A stretch of 64,000 nt of DNA from Oegoconia quadripuncta (taxonomy: Eukaryota > Arthropoda > Insecta > Lepidoptera > Autostichidae), in the NCBI GenBank assembly GCA_949316235.1, contig OX438758.1, positions 6,605,731 to 6,669,730 on the forward strand. The letters are read 5' to 3'. Every line of letters starts with the position of its first letter. The stretch's first letter is position 1. The notes below the pieces were generated by a model, which was not told the DNA's origin, ran no database searches, and saw nothing but the letters and a program-made list of their open reading frames with translations. The translations under genes and the position numbers were made by a program. Of this stretch, positions 8,466 to 18,445 are shown in pieces.

Positions 8466-11400
8466 TTTTTTTTTTTTTATATGAGAGAGCGGCAAACGAG
8501 CATGCGGGTCACCTGATGGAAAGTAATCACCGCCGCCCATGGACACCCGCAACACCAAAAGGGTCACAGATGCGTTGCCGGCCTTTGAGGAAGGTGTAGG
8601 CTCGCTTCTTGAAGGTTCCAATGTCGTACTCGTTCGGGAATACCGCTGCCGGAAGTCCGTTCCACAGGGTGGTCGTACGTGGCAAGAAATTTCTTGAGAA
8701 ACGTACAGTGGTAGACTTCCACTCATCCAGGTGATGTGGATGGAAATTTAATTTTCTCCGAGAAGTGTATCGGTTAAATTGAGCAGCGGGTATTAGCTCG
8801 AACAGTTCTTCAGAACACTCCCCATGAAATATGCGATAGAGAATGCAGAGGGACGCGACGTCTCTTCGCAACGCCAGGGGATCCAGTCGCTCGGTGAGAC
8901 TCTCTTGGCCGACAATTCGGACTGCGCGACGTTGAACGCGGTCAAAAGGAAGAAGCTGGTACTGAGGTGCCCCAGCCCATAGGTGAGAACAATACTCCAC
9001 GTGCGGCCGAACTTGCGCCTTATAAAGTTGGAGGCGGTGAGCCGGCGTGAAGTAACGAGCCGCTCTACTGAGGACACCTAACTTTTTGGAGGCCAACTTG
9101 GCCTTATCCTCCAGATGACCGCGGAATTGAACGCTACTGGAGATGTTCACTCCGAGAATCCCAATAGTCAGCTCAACGTCAAGGGGAGTGCTCTGAAATT
9201 GAAGAGACAGGGGAAATGGAATCTTCTTTGCGGTGAATGCGCAAACTTGTGTCTTTTTAGGGTTAAACTTAACTAGGTTGAGAATGCCCCAATTAGAGAC
9301 TTGGTCTAGTGAAGTCTCGATTTCAGACACAAGCTTGTCCCGACACTCATCAACGTGCGCCCGAGAAAGATTAGCACGGCCGGCATATAAGGCATCACCC
9401 GTACTGTCATCCGCATAACAATGGAAGTCACAGGTTTGTAACATGTCATTGATATGCAGAAGAAACAGGGTGGGAGATAGTACGCAGCCTTGCGGGACTC
9501 CAGCGTTCACGGGTTTTAACTCAGAACAAGAACCGTCGACAACGACTTTAACGCTACGTTCCGTGAGAAAGCTGGCAACCCATTTGCAAAAATTCTCGGG
9601 CAGCCCAAAGGAAGGAAGCTTCGAAAGAAGCGCTTTGTGCCATACCCGATCAAAGGCTTTCGCTATGTCCAAACTGACAGCCAACGCCTCGCCCTTGCTC
9701 TCTACCGCCTCCGCCCATCTATGCGTCAAGTAGACAAGAAGATCACCAGCTGATCGACCCCTACGGAATCCGTACTGACGATCATTGAGCAGCTGGTGCT
9801 CATCCAAGTACTGCAAGAGCTGGCGGTTTATAATGCTTTCCATTATTTTGGAGAGCAGGGACGTAATGGCTATAGGTCTGTAGTTTCCTGGATCTGAGCT
9901 GTCGCCTTTTTTAGGGATCGGGTGCACTAAGGCCGTCTTCCAGGAGTTTGGTACTACGCCTGTGGAGTACGAGTGTCGGAACAAACGCGCCAATACCGGA
10001 GCCAACTCTGGAGCACAATTTTTCAGCACAATGGGAGGGATACCGTCAGGCCCACAAGACTTATGAATATCAAGGGAGAAAAGTGCTTTACGCACAGATT
10101 TTTGAGTGAACTGGACTTCCAGCATAGAACTTCCACATTGTGGAATGGTTGGAGGTGGCTTCTCCCCATCATCCAAAGTCGAGTTGGACGCAAAAAGAGA
10201 TCCCAAAAGCTCAGCTTTCTCCTTTGCGTCATGGGCCAGTACGTCACCCTCCCTGCGCAGTGGTGGAAAAGAAGGCACACAGAAATTCCCCTGGACAGCT
10301 TTGGCAAGAGACCAAAATGCACGTGTCCCCGAAGGTAGACGGGCCAGCCTTTCACCAATTCTGCCGATGTGCTCTGACTTAGCTTTGGCCACAACTCTTT
10401 TGAGGGATCTGGAGGCAAAGTTATACTCTTTTTTAAGTTCTTTCGCTTTAGGATCTTTAGCTGCCATTGCAATGGCCCAGGCTTGGAATTTCTCCTGCTT
10501 TCGACGTGACGCCAATTTGCAGGGTAAAGCAAAAAACCAGGGCTGGGACTTTCCACCAACGGGTACCACAGAACTTGGAACAAAAAGTTCCATTCCCTGG
10601 AGCACCACGTCGGCGACAGAATCGGCAATGGCGTTGGAATCCACTAGCGAGAAGCAAACCTGCCCCCATGGGTAGGATGAAAAGAACATCCGCATCCCAT
10701 CCCAATCTGCTGACCTATAGTGCCAAACACGACGGCAGCCCGTGGTACGGGACGGTATGTGGCGCGTGAGTGGCACTACGCTCCGAATTAGACAATGGTC
10801 AGAGGAGCCCAGTGGGGCATCGACAGTGACCTGATAGCCGCTCGGATTTGAGGTCAGCAGGAGATCCAACAGTGAAGGTGTATGGTCTTCCACATCTGGA
10901 ATTCGCGTATGCGAAGGGACCACCTGTGTCAGACCATAGGCCAAAGCAAAGTTATGGAGAGATCTACCCGCGTGGTCAGTTTTTTGTGACCCGAGCCATT
11001 CAGAGTGATGGGCGTTGAAATCGCCCAGAAGTACAATCACAGCGGATGGGATCTCTCGTAGCACGGAATCAGTTGCCGCTTCGAGGTGCTCAAGGAGTCG
11101 GTCGGTTTTGGAGTCACCGCTGTGGGATCTGTATAGGCACGCGTAAACACGGGGATGGTCGTCACAGTTTACGCACAGCCAGATGATAGACAGATCCCTA
11201 CCTTCAAGGTTGCCCAGACGGCGGACGCAGACATCGCCCCTGACGTACACGCATACACCTGCGCGGGGCACAAATCTATGTTCGATTTTGTACCCGGGGT
11301 AATTCAAGTATGACGTGTCGGCAGGTGGCGATATCTGAGTCTCCGTCAAAAAGAGCAAGGCCGGCTTTTCCGCCTCGAGGTGATGGTGGACGGAGTTCAG

Positions 11401-11790
11401 GTTCGAGTGGATCCCTCTGATATTGCAAAAGTGCACACGGAGCGCAGGAGGGGGTGCCGTTTGGTTTCTGCTCTTGCCGCAGGCTGGTACGAGCGGATTT
11501 TTGCCCACCCCAGAATACGTAGGGCAGCCTGAGCGATGCTCAGGGAGGGATTCTCCAGCACTGATAGTGCTGGTACCCTCCTGGGGTACTAACTCTTTCA
11601 ATACCGCTACCATTCTGGAGTGAGACTGGGAGATTGGGCCTCCGGCGCCCTCGCTCACCGGACGAAGCGCAGAGGCAAAATGCCACTACTCAGACGTCGG
11701 TCTTCTGCGAGAGGGTGGTACTTCCCCGGTCGAGCCGGCCCATTCATGCTGCAAGCTAAAAGATTACAGCGTGGCTCTACCACTACAAAA
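8466..11790 (-). mobile_element. Near-complete jockey/CR1-type LINE
   Basis: On the minus strand the element runs from a 5' leader (about 11790, containing CGACCGGGGAAGTACCACCC) through one long ORF to a 3' end reading CATCAGGTGACCCGCATGCT and a poly(A) tract (T run at 8467-8480). The short 3' UTR plus poly(A) indicates target-primed reverse transcription. No separate ORF1 is visible, so it is either a one-ORF family or slightly 5'-truncated. A convincing target-site duplication was not found. Adjacent on the 5' side is a piece of the 241-bp array family. Confidence 0.85.
8527..11613 (-). CDS. LINE endonuclease-reverse transcriptase, intact ORF
   Basis: This protein nicks target DNA and reverse-transcribes the element RNA at the nick. 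From the first ATG it has 1,028 residues; an upstream in-frame GTG would add 15 (numbering below uses the GTG). The APE-type endonuclease spans about 75-295, with TET at 105-107, [10 protein letters not shown] at 212-221 and SSDH at 285-288. Reverse transcriptase spans about 520-800, with YRPIA at 593, [10 protein letters not shown] from 664, [11 protein letters not shown] from 719 and the catalytic YADD at 748-751. The C-terminal region ends in a conserved [13 protein letters not shown] block. No internal stop or frameshift is seen, so the copy could be young and perhaps still active. Clade (jockey versus CR1-like) is not settled by eye. Confidence 0.93.
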   Translation of the reverse strand: MVAVLKELVPQEGTSTISAGESLPEHRSGCPTYSGVGKNPLVPACGKSRNQTAPPPALRVHFCNIRGIHSNLNSVHHHLEAEKPALLFLTETQISPPADTSYLNYPGYKIEHRFVPRAGVCVYVRGDVCVRRLGNLEGRDLSIIWLCVNCDDHPRVYACLYRSHSGDSKTDRLLEHLEAATDSVLREIPSAVIVLLGDFNAHHSEWLGSQKTDHAGRSLHNFALAYGLTQVVPSHTRIPDVEDHTPSLLDLLLTSNPSGYQVTVDAPLGSSDHCLIRSVVPLTRHIPSRTTGCRRVWHYRSADWDGMRMFFSSYPWGQVCFSLVDSNAIADSVADVVLQGMELFVPSSVVPVGGKSQPWFFALPCKLASRRKQEKFQAWAIAMAAKDPKAKELKKEYNFASRSLKRVVAKAKSEHIGRIGERLARLPSGTRAFWSLAKAVQGNFCVPSFPPLRREGDVLAHDAKEKAELLGSLFASNSTLDDGEKPPPTIPQCGSSMLEVQFTQKSVRKALFSLDIHKSCGPDGIPPIVLKNCAPELAPVLARLFRHSYSTGVVPNSWKTALVHPIPKKGDSSDPGNYRPIAITSLLSKIMESIINRQLLQYLDEHQLLNDRQYGFRRGRSAGDLLVYLTHRWAEAVESKGEALAVSLDIAKAFDRVWHKALLSKLPSFGLPENFCKWVASFLTERSVKVVVDGSCSELKPVNAGVPQGCVLSPTLFLLHINDMLQTCDFHCYADDSTGDALYAGRANLSRAHVDECRDKLVSEIETSLDQVSNWGILNLVKFNPKKTQVCAFTAKKIPFPLSLQFQSTPLDVELTIGILGVNISSSVQFRGHLEDKAKLASKKLGVLSRAARYFTPAHRLQLYKAQVRPHVEYCSHLWAGAPQYQLLPFDRVQRRAVRIVGQESLTERLDPLALRRDVASLCILYRIFHGECSEELFELIPAAQFNRYTSRRKLNFHPHHLDEWKSTTVRFSRNFLPRTTTLWNGLPAAVFPNEYDIGTFKKRAYTFLKGRQRICDPFGVAGVHGRR

Positions 11791-11799
11791 AATTTGATT

Positions 11800-11935
11800 G
11801 CGTTTGTTGACCGACTTCAAAAAGGAGGAGGTTCTCAATTTGTATGTTTTTTTATTTTTATGTATGTACACCGATATCTCCCAGATTTGGCTGTTGATTC
11901 ACATGATTCTTTTGTAAATGAAAATTTATTTGGAG
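11800..11935 (-). repeat. Single unit of the 241-bp array family
   Basis: GACTTCAAAAAGGAGGAGGT followed by ATGTACACCGATATCTCCCA and CACATGATTCTTTTGTAAAT is the reverse complement of the array flank at 7220-7310. It abuts the 5' end of the LINE. Confidence 0.65.
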
Positions 11936-12016
11936 TGGAGTCACCAGTAAACAGGAATTACATGAATTTTCACCCTTTATATTTCACCCTTTATATTTAT
12001 ATTTCACCCTGTATAT
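11936..12016 (+). mobile_element. MITE-G terminus with reiterated tip
   Basis: TGGAGTCACCAGTAAACAGG leads into the MITE-G end. The tip TTTCACCCT(G/T)TATAT is repeated three times before the terminal TTTCACCCTGTATA. The rest of the element is missing. Confidence 0.6.
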
Positions 12017-12121
12017 TTGCGGTTTTCCTTATATTTAACTTTGCCAGTTTAAAAAGATTGAATAGTGATAAATGTAATATAAATATTTCGGACACTTACA
12101 CCAATCATCTAATCGCAAACT

Positions 12122-12366
12122 ATGGTTGGTGGTAGGGCATATTAAATGTCCGCCTGGCTAGCTACCACCATCTTATCTAAATCTGCCGCCAAAACAGCAA
12201 TGTTAATAGCATTGTTGTGTTCCGGTTGTCAGAGATAAGATAGCCAGTCCCCCAAATAAGATGGGGTTTCCGGGTCAGTACGCTACCACCTTCGGCCTCA
12301 TCTTCACTTAACATCAGGTTTGATTGAGGTCAAGTGCTAACCCCATTGTGGATAAAAAAAAAAAAA
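12122..12366 (+). mobile_element. SINE-A, 5'-truncated, inside SINE-B2
   Basis: It starts within the family at ATGGTTGGTGGTAGGGCAT, lacks the tRNA-like head, and ends in a run of about 15 A. AAACT occurs on both sides (12117-12121 and the end of the A run), a plausible short target-site duplication. Its tail ACATCAGGTTTGATTGAGGT is the shared 3' module discussed in the findings. Confidence 0.85.
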
Positions 12367-12405
12367 AACTAAGCAAAGCTTGTACTATGGATATTAGATA
12401 ACGGA

Positions 12406-12508
12406 TCATGATGTCACAGAATGTCCACTGCTGAACGTAGTCCTCCCCATAGGTTTCCAGTGTGACTTCCCGGGACCCTTCATCAGGTTGTCCGTCTATC
12501 CACTTTGT
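12406..12508 (-). mobile_element. SINE-like fragment inside SINE-B2
   Basis: About 100 bp of sequence foreign to B2, containing GTCCACTGCTGAACGTAGTC and CTCCCCATAGG. This resembles the body of other lepidopteran SINEs, but no second copy exists in the window to define its ends. Confidence 0.5.
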
Positions 12509-12539
12509 GAGTAGATAAACATACATAAATGTTTATATA

Positions 12540-13369
12540 CAGGGCGTCCCAAAGTTATGGGACATGAAGGGGAAGTACCTTAAATATCGTAGATAGTGAA
12601 TTTTGCTCAAAGAAGACTTTATGTTATTTTTAAAAGTTAGTAATTCTGCATTCATAGATTTTCTAAAAATTATTTGCTTCGGCTGGGAATCGAACCGACT
12701 CAAATGTGAAAAAAAAAACACCCTACTTTTATGATGCCAATCGAAAGAATAGCTAAAAAATAATAACTCTGCCTAAGTAACATAGTATTTTAAAAGAAAG
12801 GAACAACGTGAAATTAATCATTTTAATCAAATAAAAAACATACATGAAACTGCCGTAGTCAATTAAGTAGGTATTTTTTTGTAAATTAATTAATTAAATG
12901 CTCAAAATGTGATCCCTCTTGTCTTACGCAAATCGCCAATCTTTTAATGAGCCCGCTGCCTGTTGATTTTCTAATCATTTTATGGTGAACACTCGATGTG
13001 ATATGGCACAATTCTGTTTGCAACTCGCCTACGTTCTCGTATCGCTTTTTGTATAGCATATCTTTCACGTATCCCCAAAAGAAGAAATCTAATCATTTTA
13101 TGTTGTTCCTTTCTTTTAAAATACTATGTTACTTAGGCAGAGTTATTATTTTTTAGCTATTCTTTCGATTGGCATCATAAAAGTAGGGTGTTTTTTTTTT
13201 CACATTTGAGTCGGTTCGATTCCCAGCCGAAGCAAATAATTTTTAGAAAATCTATGAATGCAGAATTACTAACTTTTAAAAATAACATAAAGTCTTCTTT
13301 GAGCAAAATTCACTATCTACGATATTTAAGGTACTTCCCCTTCATGTCCCATAACTTTGGGACGCCCTG
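12540..13369 (-). mobile_element. Tc1/mariner element with long inverted repeats
   Basis: An 830-bp element with tips CAGGGCGTCCCAAAGTTATG at each end, flanked by TA (12538-12539 and 13370-13371). The inverted repeats are unusually long: 12540 to about 12810 pairs with about 13102-13369 with very few mismatches. The unique middle holds a transposase remnant (next entry). Without the insert, the flanking SINE-B2 sequence rejoins at a single TA. Confidence 0.9.
12886..13068 (-). pseudogene. Transposase C-terminal remnant
   Basis: Sixty residues containing KRYENVGELQTELCHITSSV and RLAICVRQEGSHFEHLIN. The (V/G)EL ... RL..C....G.HFEHL pattern is the extreme C-terminus of Tc1/mariner (IS630-type DDE) transposases found in insects. 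Sequence upstream on the minus strand includes FFFWGY-like codons and then runs into the inverted repeat, so the catalytic domain is deleted. The element must have depended on a full-length relative. Confidence 0.75.
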
Positions 13370-13404
13370 TATACATCCATTACTAGGGAATAAATGTTAG
13401 TATT

Positions 13405-13489
13405 ACGCAAAGTTTTTTTTTTGTTTATTTTTTATGCTCAACGGGTTGGTACTTGACCTCAATCACACCTGATGTTAAGTGAAGATGAG
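13405..13489 (-). mobile_element. SINE-A 3' tail inside SINE-B2
   Basis: Only the last 60 bp or so plus poly(A) are present: T run at 13410-13430, then TTGACCTCAATCACACCTGA. A heavily 5'-truncated insertion, in opposite orientation to the SINE-A at 12122. Confidence 0.8.
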
Positions 13490-13550
13490 GAGGTTTTACC
13501 CGATTCGAACCCGCAACCGTTGGCTCTGCTAGTTTCTGCGAACCAATCGG

Positions 13551-14160
13551 TCATTATTGATGATGTTACTGTACGGAGCCCTCAGGGCACGGTTCCTACC
13601 TGCCTTAACCGTCTCTTCGCATTCTAAAAAAAATAACAAAAATGATAGCCACTCCTTTCTATTGCTGTCATTATGAGACAATACCATATGATCATGGAAT
13701 GCGAAGATTTAATAGCTCTTGATAGTTACCTACCTAGACATAAACTCATATACGTATTATATATATATATAGGTACTTATGTTGTTCAGGTTGTTGTTAT
13801 AAACCACAGTAAAACCACAAAACTCCATGACAATGGAGTAGTTAAATTCCTTAAAAAACTAATTCTCACATGCAATGTTGTCTAGACTCTATAGTGTAAA
13901 TAAAATATATTCCATGGCATTTTTAATACCCGACGAAACACATGGGTGTTATGTATTTGACGGCGTTGTGTGTGTGTGTGTGTATACAGTCTTTGTCTGG
14001 ACTTACTTTCTAAGTAACAAAAGAAATACATAAATTTCATCAATAACGGTCTATTCGGTTGGGCTGTGCGTTTACAAATCAGTCAGTCATTCAGTTTCTC
14101 CTTACACAAATTGTAGATTTTGGAAGATATGGTAAAAGGTTGAGTTGTTAGGTTAACTAA
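13551..14160. other. GT-microsatellite repeat and unassigned DNA
   Basis: At 13930-14000, CCCGACGAAACACATGGGTG is followed by GGCGTTGTG and a (TG)n run (13966-13983), then CAGTCTTTGTC. The same arrangement recurs at 50045-50160 and inverted near 28570 and 58480, so it is a dispersed microsatellite-associated repeat. The rest is AT-rich with nothing recognised. Confidence 0.5.
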
Positions 14161-14308
14161 TAATAAATAATAATAAATATCCTTAGACATACACACAGTG
14201 CCATCTAGTTCCACAGTAAGTACTATAGGCTTGTGTTGTGGATACCAGATGGTTGATATACTATATAAATACATTTTTTTTTGTAAATAAATACTTATTA
14301 TAAATGAA
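14161..14308 (-). mobile_element. SINE-B1, 3' part only
   Basis: It carries the (TTATT)-type tail, ACACACAGTGCCATCTAGTT and CTTGTGTTGTGGATACCAGA, then stops before the tRNA-like half. Confidence 0.8.
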
Positions 14309-14389
14309 CTAATATAACTAACCTTCAAACATGGTTGCTACCCGATCGCTTTAATAATAAAAATCCGTTTAAAATTCTGTTACTACCCC

Positions 14390-14452
14390 AACCGGAACCG
14401 AACCCGGGACCGTGACGGCGCTCCCGGCGGAACTACCCACCGTGCCCTATGG
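14390..14452 (-). mobile_element. tRNA-like SINE head, unassigned family
   Basis: Read on the minus strand it has an A-box-like GGGCACGGTGGGTAGTTC and a B-box-like GGTTCGGTTCC at the spacing of a tRNA. It cannot be folded into a clean cloverleaf and is treated as a SINE head, not a tRNA gene. Confidence 0.45.
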
Positions 14453-14570
14453 GAGAACGAGCGTAATTATAACTATAATATGTGGGTATAACGTATTGGA
14501 TATAAAGTTTTTTGCAGACTAGTAACTGTAGATTGCTAGAATAGTGAATAGGCATTTACTGGGTGCGCGT

Positions 14571-14735
14571 GATACATCTTCGGCTACATCGTCACTTTCC
14601 ATCAGGTGAGATTGTAGTCAAACGCGAAACCAGTTTTTAATAAAAAAAAAAATACACAATGTGGAATTCAGCTATTTTAATAATGTCAAAAAATTGAGCT
14701 AAAATAGGGCCAAATTGTCTATTTCATGTCATTTA
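14571..14735 (+). mobile_element. LINE 3' tail followed by repeat F fragment
   Basis: CTACATCGTCACTTTCCATC leads to AGGTGAGATTGTAGTCAAAC and poly(A) (14638-14651). This is the 3' end of the LINE family whose decayed body is at 50.5 kb. After it come ACACAATGTGGAATTCAGC and a piece of repeat F (see 38870). Confidence 0.65.
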
Positions 14736-14780
14736 CATATTAACGGGAACACATTGCTTCTCTTTATAAATGTAGGAATA

Positions 14781-15015
14781 GATATCTATCCTTGGACATA
14801 CACAGCGCCATCTATTTCCACACTAAGTAACTAGGATTGTATTATGGATACCAGTTGGTTCATATACTACACAAATATATATTTTTTGTAAATATATCCA
14901 TATTATAAATGTAACTTCCATCATACAAACATAATGCCCCTAGCGGGATTCGAACCCGCGACCTTTTAATATATCTGTCAGGGTTTCTAACCACTACACC
15001 AACCAGACAGGTCGT
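14781..15015 (-). mobile_element. SINE-B1
   Basis: A nearly full tRNA-derived SINE. The tRNA-like head (14935-15015, B box GGTTCGAATCCCG, A box TTGGTGTAGTGGTTAG) is followed by a body with CATAACTCG-type sequence that is decayed here, then TGGCGCTGTGTATGTCC and a TATCTA-type tail. The head gives the spurious translation RSRVRIPLGA seen in many lepidopteran ORF sets. Confidence 0.85.
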
Positions 15016-15134
15016 CAAAAGTAGTACAATATATTTGATTTGATTTAATTTAAATATAAACACAGAGGAAGCAAATGCAAGCATAGAATTGTGCTTCCTA
15101 GCAGAGTAGTATAGTAGATATAGAGTACCAAGTA

Positions 15135-15255
15135 TCCGTTCTTGCGTGACCGTGACGATAGAATACACAAAGCGGAATACAGCTGCTTTGACAATGTCAA
15201 AAAACTGTGCTGAATAATGCCAAATAGTGTCCAAAGGAAAAAATAGTTTAAGGCA
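15135..15255 (-). repeat. Repeat F fragment
   Basis: GAATACACAAAGCGGAATAC and TGCCAAATAGTGTCCAAAGG match the left half of the full copy at 38870-39241. Confidence 0.6.
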
Positions 15256-15261
15256 CATTTA

Positions 15262-15412
15262 AGGCCCGTATTACAGAACGTTACTCAAGCAGAGATCTCC
15301 GCTTGAGAACAGTTAAAAAGGGACAGCTTTATGTAACTTGTATATCTGCATCTCTTTCTAACTATGCTCTAGCGCAGATCTACTCTTGAGCAACATTCTG
15401 AAATACGGGCCA
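15262..15412. mobile_element. MITE-H (Harbinger-like), about 150 bp
   Basis: Tips AGGCCCGTATTAC and AAATACGGGCCA form terminal inverted repeats, and a second inverted block pairs CTCAAGCAGAGATCT with AGATCTACTCTTGAG. TTA precedes and follows (15259-15261, 15413-15415). The tip and 3-bp TTA/TAA duplication match the copies at 44588 and 56239, the pattern of PIF/Harbinger MITEs. Confidence 0.75.
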
Positions 15413-15415
15413 TTA

Positions 15416-16000
15416 CGAACTTTTTTCTGAATTACGAGCGCTTATTGTGGATTAAACTGCGGAAAAGGGGATTTTACGGTAAATAAAAGTAGTTGACATT
15501 TAGTAACTTATTAGTAATCTGTGCTTCAGTTAGCAGCTCACATGGACTTATTATTTAAACAGGACTGATAACTATCAAAAGAATCATTTAGGAAAATGAT
15601 CACTATGTCAACGCAATAAGGTATTAAATTGGATGCACCATACACAAAGGCAAATCCGAGCCGAGAGAGATAATAATAACGGAGGCCGTGTGTCTCGTTC
15701 TTACATCTTGCCAGCAAAAAAAATGATTATGATCAACAGTTTTGGCTACTCAAAAATTCCATTGAAACACTTATATTTTTATGTTATTTTAACAATTATA
15801 AATAAACAAATAACATTCGCATTAATTTCTTTTCATATATTCTTAAATCAAACAGAAAACATAAATTTTTATTTCGATTTTGTTATTTTTATGGTAACCC
15901 TGAAAAGCATGTCATGTCATGGCGGCTCGGTGTGATTTTGAATTTTCTTTGCATTAAAAGTTTTTTAAAGTATTTGTTATATTATAACAAGTAAAAGGAG
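15416..16000. other. Unassigned DNA upstream of THAP-like ORF
   Basis: AT-rich. Open frames here (for example 15633-15935) have no domain and ordinary AT-rich composition. If the THAP-like ORF is a gene, its promoter would lie here. Confidence 0.4.
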
Positions 16001-16004
16001 TAAA

Positions 16005-16853
16005 ATGGTGAAAAAGTGTTGCGTTTATACTTGCCCAAGTGAATCCTATGGTGGTTGCAACATATCTTTCCACAGGTAAGCTAAAAATAATATTTTTGTA
16101 AATCAAAGAAGTAGGATGCCCATGAATTCTTGAAATGAGTCGAAATATGTGAAATATGTGTGATTGATTAGGGTCCTGACTGTTGTACTATTATTGCAGT
16201 TTCCCAAAAAATGAAGAAATGCGAAATAAATGGCTCACGCCGGCTAATGTCAAAACGCCAAAGTTTTTTGACAAATATTTTATTACAACATTTGTCCCAA
16301 GTAACAAATATATTGTGGTCACCCTGTTAGACAGAGACAAACGGCCTCTACGTTACACATCCTGCTCGGCTCGTTTTTCAGCGGCGAGTACTCAGTCCTG
16401 TTTAATTAATAAGTCCATGGCAGCTCAACAGCAAGAGACACTTTTTTTTCTATATATTTTGTCCTCTCGGAGAAGGCAAAGGGATCTAAGCCCATAAAGC
16501 CATGTCTTATTTCTCTTATTCCTTCAGTTTATAAGTCAGTCGCAGTCAAAACAAGTAATTCCTCGTATACTTCGCGTATACAGAATCTAGTCACGGTCAA
16601 GTCATTCTTCAATAAAGTGGCAGAATGCTTTACAAGAGATTTTGGCGGCTTCTTGTGGGAACCCGAAAGCTTCGTTACGCACTTTAATTTACTTCCTTTC
16701 ACTTGTACACCATCACTCATTTTTGCTACACAATATTCTGCCATTATTAAGCTTCAAAAGTCAGAATGCACAAATTATAAGTATTATAAAGAAAAATGCA
16801 ACTTCACTCGCCGAGATCCCGCCAAAAAGCCCCAGCAAGAGACAATATCATAA
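16005..16853 (+). pseudogene. THAP-domain ORF in two exons, interrupted
   Basis: Exon 1 (16005-16075) starts at an ATG, encodes MVKKCCVYTCPSESYGG and CNISFH, and ends at GTAAGC. Exon 2 starts at 16200 after TTATTGCAG and continues FPKNEEMRNKWLTPANVK. This is the N-terminal half of a THAP zinc finger: CxxxC after the initiator Met, then FP and a conserved Trp. An intron at the ISFH/FP junction is a common THAP-gene arrangement. The second half lacks the C-x2-H pair and the AVPTIF-type box, so the finger could not fold normally. Exon 2 is broken at 16441 by retroelement P; without it the frame ends at the TAA at 16851-16853 (about 106 aa). THAP proteins include host regulators and P-element-type transposases; which it was is unknown. 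Confidence 0.6.
16441..16832 (-). mobile_element. Retroelement P with perfect 12-bp duplication
   Basis: A 392-bp insert flanked by CAGCAAGAGACA on both sides (16429-16440 and 16833-16844). On the minus strand it starts CTTTTTGGCGGGATCTCGGC-like, carries an ATG-led frame at about 16744 (MAEYCVAKMSDGVQVKG), and ends CTTCTCCGAGAGGAC plus an A-rich tail. Poly(A) and duplication show LINE-driven retrotransposition. There is no tRNA-like A or B box, so it is not a classical SINE. A 71-codon frame exists here, but other copies stop after about 20 codons (MAEYCAAKVSDGVQVKGSVN), so coding is doubtful. Confidence 0.85.
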
Positions 16854-16879
16854 TGTGTCAAAAGGCATCACAGATAATA

Positions 16880-17060
16880 AATTTAAAAAAGTAACAAGAT
16901 ACAAAAGATGTGCGTCGTGCACACATCACGTATTTGCTGGAATCCTCATTATCAATACGCAGAGCCTGCTTTACCAATGATTAATTAATATCCCAAAGAA
17001 CTGTGCATTTAGTAATTTAGTGCAATAGTGCCACCGAAATATAATGCAAGTCCCGTAAAA
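16880..17060 (+). repeat. Repeat F fragment
   Basis: CACGTATTTGCTGGAATCCT to AATATCCCAAAGAACTGTGC and CACCGAAATATAATGCAAGT match 38990-39110, the middle of the complete repeat F copy. Confidence 0.6.
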
Positions 17061-18225
17061 TTTAGATGTCTTTGTGAAAAAAGGAGAACAAACGACGGAC
17101 TTTTTGTTGGCTCGATATCTCTCCGGATTGTACTTCTTAGGTCCACTCCGTTCTGACGTCATTCCATAATTTTACAACCTTGAGCCTGTGTAGCTGTATT
17201 GGAAATTCTAAATTATCCATACCTTTCTACCAATTCGTCACGGACGCCTTTGCGCAATGGCTGATATCCTGCTACTCTTTTATTTTATAGAAAATTCCGT
17301 TTGAAATAGATTATCTGACATTTCGCTCAAGGCATAACTCAACATTCACCGAAAGAAATGCTATCTCGATCTAACACGAATTGGTTAGAGCGGGATAGCG
17401 TTACCTTAAAAATGCCTGTCTCAATTTTAAGATGCGTTCAAAATTAATGCTAATTTTAAACTCCTGACCATTGCTCGGGGCGACGATCTTTGACCGAGCA
17501 CTAGTCTGACAAACATGAATTGGCAGTTATGGGAGCTTTATTTATTTATTTTTTTATCATTTTATTTCAGGTAGGCTTACATATTAAACACGAAGAACTT
17601 AGGATTATTATTCTACCTAAGACATCTATTATATCTAAGAGATCTCATCCAGCAAACCTCATTAAGGAGACAATTGAGTAGCTTACATGTAGACAGAGAG
17701 TGTACTTAAAAACAGAAGAATAATTTGACAGAATATGACTAATACAGCGTACAACTGATATTTACACAAATAAAATATAATATTAATATTATTGAGACAA
17801 TTTATATACTTCCACCTACAGAAATCACTTTCTTACATCAGCTCTTAGATTATGTAACTTAATCGGTATCGTCATCGATTATGTGGACCAATGAGAAACC
17901 GTCAAATTGCCGGGCGAGCGATACGCCAACCAATCACATGTTAGAACGTATCCGATGACGTTAACAGTGAATCCATGGAGAGATAACCAGCGTCTAATGA
18001 CGGTAAAAAAGGACCACTGTAGTGCTACAACTTTTTGGCAAGAAATATTTCAAATTCAATAATGTTTATTTTCATTACCAAACATAACAATCTTGTACTC
18101 AATATTTGATCTGAATTACTTAACTAAATTTATTATTAAAAATGTTAGGTGTACCACGGGTAATAAAGAACTTCCCTTGTTACTACTGGATCGCTTTTTT
18201 TTAATTGGATTTGGATTTTTTTTAA
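17061..18225. other. Unassigned AT-rich DNA
   Basis: A small imperfect hairpin (GCTATCTCGATCTAAC near 17355 against GGTTAGAGCGGGATAGC near 17390) is the only structure noticed. From 17527, TTTATTTATTTATTTTTTTA followed by less AT-rich sequence looks like the 3' end of a minus-strand LINE, but no second copy is present to support that. Confidence 0.35.
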
Positions 18226-18233
18226 TACTTGTA

Positions 18234-18445
18234 GTACAGTTTGAAACTGATAAACCTATACAGCCCGGCATAATACAATCTAAATTTTCTCAGGAAATAA
18301 TGAATATTTTTCAATAGTACTTTCGGTATATTGTTGTACTCAGTAATTGCTGCAAGTATTTAAAACATTATCCAAAGATGATTTCCTGAGAAAACGTAAT
18401 TTGTATTATACAGGCCTGTATAGGTTACTCTGTTTCAGACTGTAC
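18234..18445. mobile_element. Foldback MITE of about 212 bp
   Basis: The left arm from GTACAGTTTGAAACTGATAA to TTTCTCAGGAAAT (18298) pairs with a right arm from ATTTCCTGAGAAAA (18381) to GTTTCAGACTGTAC (18445), about 65 bp each with several mismatches. The arms share TACAGT/ACTGTA tips. Confidence 0.7.

Larger units (their letters stand above)
12076..13550 (-). mobile_element. SINE-B2 copy split by four insertions
   Basis: Compared with the undivided B2 copy at 60787-61014, this one survives in five blocks: 12076-12121 (3' end), about 12367-12405, 12509-12539, 13370-13404 and 13490-13550 (tRNA-like head with GGATTCGAACCC-like B box and ACCAATCGGTC). Between the blocks lie a SINE-A, a SINE-like fragment, a Tc1/mariner element and a second SINE-A tail. 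The order of host blocks is preserved, so the inserts are later than the B2 copy. Confidence 0.75.

Noticed and set aside
9233..9418. Plus-strand frames overlapping the LINE
   Set aside because: Antisense to the reverse transcriptase coding region with no independent support.
10023..10769. Open frames on both strands within 8.8-11.6 kb
   Set aside because: They are shadows of the LINE ORF in other frames; only the 1,028-codon frame has domains.
14860..15258. 132-codon minus frame
   Set aside because: It spans SINE-B1 and a repeat F fragment, so it is a chance reading through two repeats.
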